In this document: positions 52,710 to 60,865 of the stretch, in pieces | Numbering within the stretch: the first letter of the stretch is position 1 | How the letters are laid out: every line of letters begins with the position of its first letter | From: Faucicola osloensis_D | GTDB taxonomy: Bacteria > Pseudomonadota > Gammaproteobacteria > Pseudomonadales > Moraxellaceae | Assembly: GCA_020041925.1 (NCBI GenBank) | Contig: CP083409.1 | Direction: 5' to 3' (one strand) | DNA: 64,000 nucleotides | Translations under genes and position numbers: made by a program | Notes under the pieces: generated by a model | What the model was told of the DNA's origin: nothing | The model's database searches: none | Seen by the model: only the letters and a program-made list of their open reading frames with translations

Positions 52710-55700
52710 ATGACCGAAAATCAAACCCCGAAAGACGAAAGCAGTCAAGAAACTATGAACAGTGGCAAGTTAGAAACTGTCAACAACACAGGTTCTGACA
52801 CGCTGTCACAGGACGAAAATGTCGCTGATTCAGTAGATGTTGAACAAATCACCACGCCTGCCAATGCCTCCGACAATACGCAAGCAAGTGAAACAAAAAA
52901 TACTAACAAAAAAATCAAAAACGACGGTAAAGTTGCCAGTTTTCGGGTTTCTCAAGCGCTTTACAAAACCATTTTGACCAACTTACAAGTGATTTTGGTG
53001 GTGTTTGTTGTCGGTCTTATCGGTTGGCTGGCGTGGTATCTCTCGCCCTTAACCGCCTCAAATACCACGTACAATGCAGAGGCAAATGAAAACGCCGTGT
53101 CACTTGTTGTCGATAATCTGGGTATGGCGGATGTAATCAACCAAGCCAACAGCCAAAATACTAATACCCAAAGTGCAAACGCTAATCTATCAAGTTCGGT
53201 CAACGCCACGCCTGCCAAAACGTGCGATTTAACTCAGCCCAAAAACCAAGCCCGTTTTACCGACAGTATCAACCGAGTCAATCAAAGTCTGCTCAGCTTG
53301 TATCAGCAAAAACGTCTAGCCAACCAATACCAACTGCAAACTGCCAGCCTTTGGCAACAAGCCTGTGAGCAACACATCAACGAAGACGCGTTAGCCTTTG
53401 CGCTAAAAACGCTTGCCAGCCCTGAGCGATTGTTGCAGCTACAATGGCGAGAACAACAGCCCAATCGCCGCAATCAAAACGACCCCAATGTCGCCCATAT
53501 GCCAACCAATTGGCTCACCCAAACCAACCCTTGGTATGGGCTGCCGGGCTGTGTGTACATCAAAACCGCCAAAACGGCGGACAATCAAACAGGCTACCTG
53601 TACGTCGATAGTCGTGGCAATACCATGACTGACACAGGTGACGTTGACCCATTAACCCAGCTTTGTAATAACCCTAGATTGATTCCGATGTCGGTCAAAT
53701 CGTTGACGGTTAAACCATTGACAGGGGCGGCGACTTTGCCCAATGCACCAGCATCTGACCCCAACAATGCTTTTAATAAAGCCAAAAACGATATTCAAAA
53801 CCAAGCCAATGGCGTGCTGCAAACCCTCCAAGACAAACCCACGCAAGACCCGAAAAAACGGATTGCCTCCACTAGCAAAACCGAGGTTGCTTTACCGACC
53901 AATCTAGGGTTGATGTATAGCGAATTGTCCAACATTCACGCCAGCCATTTTGACCGTCAGTTATTGGACGCTTATCAAAGCTACCAACAAAAAAATGATC
54001 AACGCAGCTGGTGGCAAAAACTCACGGCGCCGCCAATCAATAGTATCAATGTCGATGGCTCAGATATCAAAATCGGCTACAACATGGCGTTGACCCTGGA
54101 TCCCGCCGTACAGACCACCGCCCAACAAGTAGCGGATTGTGTCACCAATAACCCCAATGGCGCGGACTGTAATAGCGTGCTATCGCCTGCGTTGCAAAAT
54201 GTCGCCAATGGCATGTATGAGAATGCCTTGGTACGCAGTATCGGTATCGCGGTGATTGACGTCAAAACCCAAGGCGTGCTTGCCCTTGCTAGCGCTGATT
54301 CCAACTGCTACCGTGCCGATAATGGCGATACCACGATTAAGCCCACAGGTTGCCCAATACTGTGGAAAAAAGACTGGAGCAAGCAAAATCTCATGAACCA
54401 TGCGTTATACCAAACCGTGTACCCAGGTTCGACCGTTAAAACCGTACAAGCATTGGCACTGGTACGCGCCAATCCACGGTTTAAAAATATGCAAACCCCT
54501 GAAGCCCGCTATCTCAAACAAGTGATAGCAAGCTCTTCTACCGAAAAAGTGGCGAATTTTTTATATTGTCAACGCACAACCAGTGCGATGTCATTGCAAC
54601 GTGACCGACAAGGCGTTTGCCCAGGTATGCCCGCCTTTAAAAAAGCCAGTGATGACATGGGCTGGAGTGTGAATTGTGCCGATAAAGGGGGAGTGAATTG
54701 CGGATTTAAAGATTTACTGTTTGGTAAAGCCTACAATAGCGACCCGATGCTACAAAGCCGCTATTTTTCAGGTGTACTGCTCACCGATGGCAAGCAAGAT
54801 TACACCACCAAACAATTGCAATTTACCGAAAGCCAAGTGGCAAGCTGTGTTAAAGCCAATGGCGGACGTATGAATGGGGCGTGTCGTCAAGGGGGCGATA
54901 TGCTTAATGCCAGCATGAACCAAGTGTTTGGCGCAGGTAATGCCAAAACCTCGGTACTGGGTGTGTCGGATATGTTTGCCAATCTGCTGATTGCCGATAA
55001 TGGCGCGACCCAACGTCGCGGCGTGCATTTGATTGAGGATTTGTGGGGCGTCAATCAAATTCCGCTGCGTCCTAAAGCCTGGCGAGGCGAGGCCCAAAGT
55101 CAACAGACATTGATCACAGCTACCAGCCAACTCGGCGCCATGCCGCTGGGCATTAACCAATCTGACGCCCGTGGTGCGCTTAATTTATTATCAGGTACGC
55201 TGCTAGCGGGCACAGGGTTGGGCGGCGGCAACGGCACAGCTTTTGCTGCCTGTAACCAAGCGATTGGTAGCTGTGCTTGGACACAGGGCGTGATGGTGGG
55301 CAAAACAGGCACGCCCGGCTTTAACTATCCAACCACACAAAACGGTCGCAGCTTTTATACCCCCAATGTCACCGTCAGTATGGTGGCAAATCTGTGTAAT
55401 AATATGGACATTCGTGCAGGCAAAACTCAGCCATCGGTGGCGTGTTATGCTCGTCCGTATAAATGGTTTGTGTATGGGCTAAAAGATAAAAATGGCAAAT
55501 GGGATAAAGCGGTAGCGGTATTGGTTGAACGTAACTGGACTAAAAATGGCTTGGTCGATGACCCTCGCGATGGCATTAACCGAGCGGTACAGGCAGGCAT
55601 GGTTTTAGCCAAACAGATGTATCAAAGCTCAGCGATTAGCCGTCCTACCAGCGCCAACCCACGGGCTGATTCAGTGGCTAGTCCAGTAACTGATGCTACG

Positions 55701-55730
55701 CAAGCTGTTAAAAAAACACAACATCAATAA
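52710..55730 (+). CDS. Penicillin-binding transpeptidase-domain protein, cysteine-rich
   Basis: 1006 residues. A cytoplasmic tail of about 88 Ser/Thr/Asp-rich residues is followed by a single span at 91-111. The exported part has 18 Cys, an even number. The transpeptidase domain starts near MALTLDPAVQTTAQQV, with SxxK Ser574-TV-Lys577 (YPGSTVKT) and K865-TGT. The usual SxN is unclear: the aligned spot reads SSST (608-611). About 290 residues separate SxxK from KTG versus about 190 in FtsI, because of a Cys-rich insertion. No glycosyltransferase domain is present, so it is class B-like and a natural partner for the SEDS protein. Ribosome-binding site AAGG. Confidence 0.88.
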   Translation: MTENQTPKDESSQETMNSGKLETVNNTGSDTLSQDENVADSVDVEQITTPANASDNTQASETKNTNKKIKNDGKVASFRVSQALYKTILTNLQVILVVFVVGLIGWLAWYLSPLTASNTTYNAEANENAVSLVVDNLGMADVINQANSQNTNTQSANANLSSSVNATPAKTCDLTQPKNQARFTDSINRVNQSLLSLYQQKRLANQYQLQTASLWQQACEQHINEDALAFALKTLASPERLLQLQWREQQPNRRNQNDPNVAHMPTNWLTQTNPWYGLPGCVYIKTAKTADNQTGYLYVDSRGNTMTDTGDVDPLTQLCNNPRLIPMSVKSLTVKPLTGAATLPNAPASDPNNAFNKAKNDIQNQANGVLQTLQDKPTQDPKKRIASTSKTEVALPTNLGLMYSELSNIHASHFDRQLLDAYQSYQQKNDQRSWWQKLTAPPINSINVDGSDIKIGYNMALTLDPAVQTTAQQVADCVTNNPNGADCNSVLSPALQNVANGMYENALVRSIGIAVIDVKTQGVLALASADSNCYRADNGDTTIKPTGCPILWKKDWSKQNLMNHALYQTVYPGSTVKTVQALALVRANPRFKNMQTPEARYLKQVIASSSTEKVANFLYCQRTTSAMSLQRDRQGVCPGMPAFKKASDDMGWSVNCADKGGVNCGFKDLLFGKAYNSDPMLQSRYFSGVLLTDGKQDYTTKQLQFTESQVASCVKANGGRMNGACRQGGDMLNASMNQVFGAGNAKTSVLGVSDMFANLLIADNGATQRRGVHLIEDLWGVNQIPLRPKAWRGEAQSQQTLITATSQLGAMPLGINQSDARGALNLLSGTLLAGTGLGGGNGTAFAACNQAIGSCAWTQGVMVGKTGTPGFNYPTTQNGRSFYTPNVTVSMVANLCNNMDIRAGKTQPSVACYARPYKWFVYGLKDKNGKWDKAVAVLVERNWTKNGLVDDPRDGINRAVQAGMVLAKQMYQSSAISRPTSANPRADSVASPVTDATQAVKKTQHQ

Positions 55731-55755
55731 AAAATTTAACCATTAAGAGTAAATT

Positions 55756-57330
55756 ATGGCTTACATCACTACCAACCACCGTTTTATCATTGACGACAAA
55801 CACCCAAGCGATGTGTTTGATGAAATGGAAAATTTCTTTAGCCTATACACCACCGCCATTGATGACTTACAACGGGTGAGCGTTCAGCTCTCCGTGCCGA
55901 CGAGTTTTGATATCACTGCCAATAAGAAACTGGCAGAAAGCTACCGACACTTTACCCAATCGCTCAAATACACCATGCCTGATATTCATATATTGCCGAT
56001 TAAAACCCATGCCGCCCAAACAGCGGATGACGACGACACAGCCAGCGAAGCAGATAATTCGGTTATTTTGCTGATTCAACGGCTTGACGGCTATACCCTA
56101 GATGACGAAGACGAAAAACCCAGTCTATATCCCAGTCTATATAAAAGTGTGTTAGGGCGACTGATTCCACGATTTGCTGAAGAAAAATCTGCTACAGGAC
56201 ACTACCCTGAACGCGCCCCAATCACCTTGCCTGAGCCTATCGGGCAACCAGCGCCTTTAGCCCCGATACCTGTTTCGCCACAACCACAGCCTGCTCAAGC
56301 TTATCAAATTCCTGTGCAACCAACAATACCGCCTACAACCCCCAATCCAGTGCCCGCAGTTGCGCCGATGCAGTCGCCGCTGGTGAATACCGAGCCTACA
56401 CCACATAAGCCACAACCTACGAGGGTGCAACCGCCAATTCAAACGCCAACAGCCTCGCCCAAGCCGATGGTCACTGTATTGCCAAACATCCAAAAATCTG
56501 CCAAGCCGTATCAAGATTTATTGACCGATGCGATTATGGCAGCGGCGAAACAATTAGTGGATAAATCCCCAGTCATTACTCAAATCACATTAAAATCCAA
56601 TGATGGACTGACAACCGCGATGGTGGAACAGTTATTTAGCAGTTTTAATCATGCCCACGAATCCACCCATACCCCGCATGATGCCATTGATTTGGTATCT
56701 TACGGTTATGAAGTATTAAAACCCAAGCTTGCCACAATTGGGGTAACTTTGTCCGACGAAGCGCAATTTGGGCTAAAAGCCAAAGTGCAAGCCACGCCAA
56801 CTGATATGGCACGTTTGCAAAAAGGTGAAGTGTTTAGCAATGAGATTAAACTGGGTGTTAAATTCATGACTCAGGCACAAACTCAGGAACAGCCAAACTC
56901 AAATCATCATATCCTAGCAAGCCCGCCCGATTTTAGTACTGCTAGTACTGCGCCACGCCAAGCGCAAAGCAAACTGTCGCAGTTGAACCAAAATCTACAG
57001 CAGATTGTTTTGACCATAAAATCTGTGGATGGGCTAGGGGAGCGCCAACAAAAAGTACGCGAGTTTCCGATTGTGTTTGCCAGTCGCGAGGCACAAATCG
57101 CGCATGCCTTACGTCTATTTGCCGCCAATGACCTAAAGCCTGCCAGTGGCGTGTATTTTGCGATTGTCGAATCTCAAGGACAGCTGCTGATTGATGAGAT
57201 TGATTCCAACATCAGCATTACCCGAAACGGTCAACCCATCAAACAACATGATGTTTTGCTGCCCAATGATGTGCTAAGCATTAATCATGCGAATCATGCG
57301 ATAACTGTGCAGTTGTTGTTAACCCATTAA
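55756..57330 (+). CDS. Protein with degenerate FHA-like C-terminal domain
   Basis: 524 residues, no signal peptide or membrane span. The first ~150 residues form an unrecognised acidic domain; residues ~150-240 are a Pro/Gln-rich linker; a mixed alpha/beta region of about 120 residues follows. The last ~100 residues show the FHA strand pattern: FPIVFASREAQIA, VYFAIVESQGQLLIDEI, NGQPIKQHDVLLPNDVLSI. The phosphothreonine-binding GR...SxxH residues are only partly kept (SRE present, SxxH lost), so binding to phosphopeptides is uncertain. A 12-bp tandem duplication encodes SLYPSLY near residue 125. It is the last cluster gene, 25 bases after the PBP gene. Confidence 0.7.
   Translation: MAYITTNHRFIIDDKHPSDVFDEMENFFSLYTTAIDDLQRVSVQLSVPTSFDITANKKLAESYRHFTQSLKYTMPDIHILPIKTHAAQTADDDDTASEADNSVILLIQRLDGYTLDDEDEKPSLYPSLYKSVLGRLIPRFAEEKSATGHYPERAPITLPEPIGQPAPLAPIPVSPQPQPAQAYQIPVQPTIPPTTPNPVPAVAPMQSPLVNTEPTPHKPQPTRVQPPIQTPTASPKPMVTVLPNIQKSAKPYQDLLTDAIMAAAKQLVDKSPVITQITLKSNDGLTTAMVEQLFSSFNHAHESTHTPHDAIDLVSYGYEVLKPKLATIGVTLSDEAQFGLKAKVQATPTDMARLQKGEVFSNEIKLGVKFMTQAQTQEQPNSNHHILASPPDFSTASTAPRQAQSKLSQLNQNLQQIVLTIKSVDGLGERQQKVREFPIVFASREAQIAHALRLFAANDLKPASGVYFAIVESQGQLLIDEIDSNISITRNGQPIKQHDVLLPNDVLSINHANHAITVQLLLTH
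56119..56142. repeat. 12-bp perfect tandem duplication in the FHA-like gene
   Basis: CCCAGTCTATAT occurs twice head to tail, in frame, encoding a repeated PSLY. Confidence 0.92.
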
Positions 57331-57387
57331 ATGGGCTTAAAGTAAAACGACATCGATAAAGTGATTTTTTAAGATGATAGATTTAAT

Positions 57388-58284
57388 ATGATACAGCGCG
57401 GCATAAAACCCAGTAAGTTATATTTACCCCATGATAAGTCGTTTATGGGTGGGCGGCTTATCGATTATTTGGCAGCGCATTTTTCCCATATTAGTTTGGC
57501 AAACTGGCAACGACGATTTGACAGCGGTTTAATTAGCCTTGAGCGTGGTGAGCCACTTAAACAAGATTCGCCCTATTTGGCAGGGCAAACCATCTTGTAC
57601 TATAGGCAGGTTGAAAATGAGCCTATCATTCCATTTGAGCCCAATATTCTTCATTTGGATGAACATTTACTGGTGGTCGATAAACCGCATTTTTTACCCG
57701 TTACACCGTCAGGTCACTATGTCAGCCAAACCCTACTAGCCAAATTAAGAAATCATCCAGACTTACAGCAGTTAGCTGTGAATGATATTTCACCCTTGCA
57801 TCGGTTGGATAAGGACACGGCAGGCGTGATGTTACTATCGGTTAATCCAAGTAGCCGCGCTTGCTATCATGCGCTGTTTGCCGATAGACACGTACACAAA
57901 ACTTACCACGCCATAGCACCGACTCGCAGCGATTTAAGTTATCCTTTTCACATCCGTTCCAGACTTGAGCGTGGCGAGCCGTTTTTTTTGACCAAGACCG
58001 CCCAAGGTGAGCCCAATGCGCACACTATGATTGAATTGATTGAAAATAACGGGGCGTTTAGTTTATACCGATTAACCCCGGTGACGGGCAAAAAACACCA
58101 GTTGCGGGTGCATATGGCAAGTTTAGGTATGCCGCTGTTAAATGACAATTTTTATCCCACTGTCAAGACTCAAGGTACAACCGATTTTGAAAAATCGTTA
58201 AAATTGCTGGCAAAATCCATTGCGTTTATTGACCCATTGACTAACGAATTAAGGGATTTTAATAGTAATTTGAGTCTAAATTAA
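57388..58284 (+). CDS. RluA-family pseudouridine synthase
   Basis: 298 residues. An N-terminal S4-like segment (FMGGRLIDYLAAHF) leads to the catalytic core with the active-site Asp in HRLDKDTAGVML and the C-terminal motif TGKKHQLRVHMASLG. It isomerises uridine in tRNA or 23S rRNA; the sequence fits the tRNA Psi32/23S Psi746 or related subgroup but the target cannot be named. It follows the kinase/PBP cluster after 57 bases on the same strand, so it may be read through from it, though no functional link is evident. There is no clear ribosome-binding site. Confidence 0.85.
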   Translation: MIQRGIKPSKLYLPHDKSFMGGRLIDYLAAHFSHISLANWQRRFDSGLISLERGEPLKQDSPYLAGQTILYYRQVENEPIIPFEPNILHLDEHLLVVDKPHFLPVTPSGHYVSQTLLAKLRNHPDLQQLAVNDISPLHRLDKDTAGVMLLSVNPSSRACYHALFADRHVHKTYHAIAPTRSDLSYPFHIRSRLERGEPFFLTKTAQGEPNAHTMIELIENNGAFSLYRLTPVTGKKHQLRVHMASLGMPLLNDNFYPTVKTQGTTDFEKSLKLLAKSIAFIDPLTNELRDFNSNLSLN

Positions 58285-58317
58285 TCCAAAAAACAAACGG
58301 ACTAGAGATAAAACTAA

Positions 58318-58332
58318 GTAAGGTAAGGTAAG
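58318..58332 (+). repeat. GTAAG x3 covering the ribosome-binding site of the FAD oxidase gene
   Basis: Three tandem GTAAG units end 2 bases before the ATG at 58335. They create overlapping AAGG Shine-Dalgarno-like cores at several distances from the start codon. Confidence 0.7.
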
Positions 58333-58334
58333 TT

Positions 58335-59711
58335 ATGCAAATGAATGATTTTTCACAGGCGATTAATGTGCTACAAGCACGTTTTGGCAATCAATTATCG
58401 ACCAATTTAACCACTCGTGAACAGCACGCCCATACTATGAGCTGGCTACCCAATGAGCCTGCCGATGCTGTTTTGACCGCTCAAAACAAACACGACGTCG
58501 CCGATGCCGTCAAAATTTGCAACGAGTATAAAATGCCTGTGATTGCCTTTGGTGTTGGTTCATCGGTAGAAGGTCAGCTTAATGCCCCTCATGGCGGATT
58601 GTGCATTGATATGTCTGCGATGACCGAGATTTTGCAGGTCAATGAAGCGGATTTGACCGCCACCGTACAGGCTGGCGTGACTCGTGAACAGCTCAATCAT
58701 CATTTGCGGATGACTGGGCTATTTTTTCCCATTGACCCTGGGGCAAATGCCACGCTTGGCGGTATGGTCGCCACTCGGGCGTCTGGCACGAATGCGGTGC
58801 GTTACGGTACGATGAAAGATGTCGTGCTGTCGCTTGAAGTCGTCATGCCAAACGGTGAAATCATCCACACAGGAACACGAGCCAAAAAATCATCGGCAGG
58901 CTATGATTTGACACGGCTGATTATCGGCTCGGAAGGCACGCTTGGTATTGTGACCGAGATTACGGTGAAACTGTTTGGCGTGCCAGAATGCACAGGCTCT
59001 GGGATTTGCCATTTCCCAAGCATTGACTTGGCGTGTCAAACAGTGATGACAACCATTCAATACGGCTTGCCAGTGGCTCGCATTGAGCTACTCGATGCGG
59101 TGCAGATCAAGGCATGTAATGCGTATTCCCAATTAACCTTAAAAGAAATGCCAACCTTATTTGTCGAATTTCATGGCACAGAAAATGGCGTAAAAGAACA
59201 AGCCGAATTGTTTGCAAGTATCATTGCTGAGTATCAAGGGCAAGACTTTGCGTGGGATACTGCCGAAGATAAGCGTAAACAACTTTGGACGGCTCGCCAC
59301 AATGCCTATCACGCCAGTCGAGCGTTACGCCCAGAATGTGGCAGTTTATCGACCGATGCGTGCGTGCCAATCTCGCGCCTTGCTGAATGCGTCACCGAAA
59401 CGGTCAAAGACATCGAAAGCACAGGCATGCTTGCCCCGATTGTCGGTCATGTGGGCGATGGCAATTTTCATGTGTTGCTGCTCATCAATATGAAAGAAGA
59501 AAATGAAGTGAAAACCGCTGAAGGCATTTTACATCGCCTAGCCGAGCGAGCGATTGACATGGATGGAACTTGTACAGGTGAGCATGGGATTGGGCAGGGT
59601 AAACGTAAATATATGGATAAAGAACATGGCAATGCGATTTATTTTATGAAAGCGATTAAAAACGCCATTGACCCAAACAATATCATGAATCCTGATAAAA
59701 TTTGGTATTAA
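58335..59711 (+). CDS. FAD-linked oxidase, D-lactate dehydrogenase (cytochrome)/GlcD type
   Basis: 458 residues with no signal peptide or membrane span. The vanillyl-alcohol-oxidase (PCMH) FAD fold is seen in IAFGVGSSVEGQL, DPGANATLGGMVATRASGTN and IIGSEGTLGIVTEITV. The C-terminal cap has the conserved HVGDGNFH (substrate carboxylate and metal binding) and GEHGIGQGK. Proteins of this layout oxidise D-lactate or glycolate and feed electrons to quinone or cytochrome. Without glcE and glcF nearby, D-lactate dehydrogenase is the likelier call. Confidence 0.87.
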   Translation: MQMNDFSQAINVLQARFGNQLSTNLTTREQHAHTMSWLPNEPADAVLTAQNKHDVADAVKICNEYKMPVIAFGVGSSVEGQLNAPHGGLCIDMSAMTEILQVNEADLTATVQAGVTREQLNHHLRMTGLFFPIDPGANATLGGMVATRASGTNAVRYGTMKDVVLSLEVVMPNGEIIHTGTRAKKSSAGYDLTRLIIGSEGTLGIVTEITVKLFGVPECTGSGICHFPSIDLACQTVMTTIQYGLPVARIELLDAVQIKACNAYSQLTLKEMPTLFVEFHGTENGVKEQAELFASIIAEYQGQDFAWDTAEDKRKQLWTARHNAYHASRALRPECGSLSTDACVPISRLAECVTETVKDIESTGMLAPIVGHVGDGNFHVLLLINMKEENEVKTAEGILHRLAERAIDMDGTCTGEHGIGQGKRKYMDKEHGNAIYFMKAIKNAIDPNNIMNPDKIWY

Positions 59712-59723
59712 TTATTGATTTCA

Positions 59724-60383
59724 TTATAATTTAATCATATTTTTGAGCTGTTCACTGGCAAGTTTGACATCTTTTTGCCCCAAAATTGCAGAAACGACCG
59801 CCACGCCGTCAATCACACCACTAGTGGACGTGTCGGCAGCTTGCAGCGCTTGTTGTAAGGCGGGCAGGGTGGTGTGATTGATACCACCAATGGCGACAAT
59901 CGGAAGCGTTACCGCTTGTCGTATTTGCGTTAAGCTCGCTATGGTAACTGTTTGGGCATCTTGTTTGGTGGATGTGGCAAACATCGCGCCAACGCCCAAA
60001 TAATCTGCGCCGTCTGCTTGCGCTTGGATGGCTTGCTGGGCGGTGCGCGCGGAAACACCAATGATTTTATCTTTGCCTAAAATTTGCCGAACCACGCCAC
60101 ACGGTAAGTCACTTTGACCGATATGCACCCCATCTGCTTCAACGGCTAGGGCGATATCGACACGGTCATTAATCAGTAATGGCACGTTATAGTGGTGGCA
60201 AATCGCTTTGATACGCAGTGCGCGCTCATAGAACTCTTTGCTAGCAATCGCTTTTTCTCGAAGCTGCACCAATGTCACGCCGCCCAATATCGCTTGTTCA
60301 ACGGCTTGTTCAAGCGTCTGCTGTTGCAAGCAATTGCGATCTGTGACCAAATACAGCTGATAATCAGCACGGTTAAGCATCAT
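59724..60383 (-). CDS. thiE: Thiamine-phosphate synthase
   Basis: 219 residues (E. coli 211). It couples HMP-pyrophosphate to the thiazole phosphate to form thiamine phosphate. The TIM-barrel motifs are GGVTLVQLREK, INDRVDIALAVEADGVHIGQSDLP, IIGVSARTAQQA and YLGVGAMFATSTK, with the phosphate-binding VAIGGI near the end. It overlaps the 3' end of the upstream GNAT gene by 11 bases, so the two are probably co-translated. No TPP riboswitch was seen upstream. Confidence 0.95.
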   Translation of the reverse strand: MMLNRADYQLYLVTDRNCLQQQTLEQAVEQAILGGVTLVQLREKAIASKEFYERALRIKAICHHYNVPLLINDRVDIALAVEADGVHIGQSDLPCGVVRQILGKDKIIGVSARTAQQAIQAQADGADYLGVGAMFATSTKQDAQTVTIASLTQIRQAVTLPIVAIGGINHTTLPALQQALQAADTSTSGVIDGVAVVSAILGQKDVKLASEQLKNMIKL

Positions 60384-60834
60384 GTTTGCCTTCCAATGTC
60401 ATATTGACATGCTCAATGCCGTCCTCAAGGTAACAGTCACCTTGTATACAAAAGCCGAGCGCTTGATAAAAGTGGATTAGATAAGTTTGAGCGGCGATAA
60501 AAATCGGCTGGCTAGGGTAGTATTGCTGGCAAATTTCAATGGCTTTTTGCATCAAATCACGCCCATAATGGTGACCGCGAAAATCGCCAACCGTTAACAC
60601 GCGACCAATCGCGACATAACCCAAATAATGATAATCAGCTGGGATAATCCGCGCATAACACGCCAGACTATTATCAATAAAACCCTGTAAATGCCAACAC
60701 ACCAAATCTGTGTCGTCAATTTCTAGATAGGCGCAGTGTTGCTCTACAACAAAAACCTCACAGCGCGCCTTAAAAATGGCATACAAGGCTTGTGATGATA
60801 ACTGTGGCAGCGAATTGAGTTGAAACGTTAGCAT
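60373..60834 (-). CDS. ElaA-family GNAT acetyltransferase
   Basis: 153 residues, the same length as E. coli ElaA. The N-terminus (LYAIFKARCEVFVVEQHCAY) has the RxxVFVVEQ signature of the ElaA subgroup. The acetyl-CoA pyrophosphate loop is in VGDFRGHHYGRDLM, and YQALGFCIQGD is near the end. It transfers acetyl from acetyl-CoA to an unknown amine. It overlaps thiE downstream. Confidence 0.85.
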   Translation of the reverse strand: MLTFQLNSLPQLSSQALYAIFKARCEVFVVEQHCAYLEIDDTDLVCWHLQGFIDNSLACYARIIPADYHYLGYVAIGRVLTVGDFRGHHYGRDLMQKAIEICQQYYPSQPIFIAAQTYLIHFYQALGFCIQGDCYLEDGIEHVNMTLEGKHDA

Positions 60835-60865
60835 ACGAATAAATCAAACAGATTGAACATCAGTA

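Noticed and set aside
54912..54920. Ser735-Met-Asn as the SxN motif of the PBP
   Set aside because: The surrounding sequence (FGAGNAKTSVLGVSDMFANLL) aligns better with the region after SxN in class B PBPs, and the distance from SxxK (161 residues) is far too long. It remains a weak alternative.
60384..60834. TPP riboswitch for thiE
   Set aside because: thiE overlaps the upstream GNAT gene and no thi-box sequence is visible upstream of either gene.
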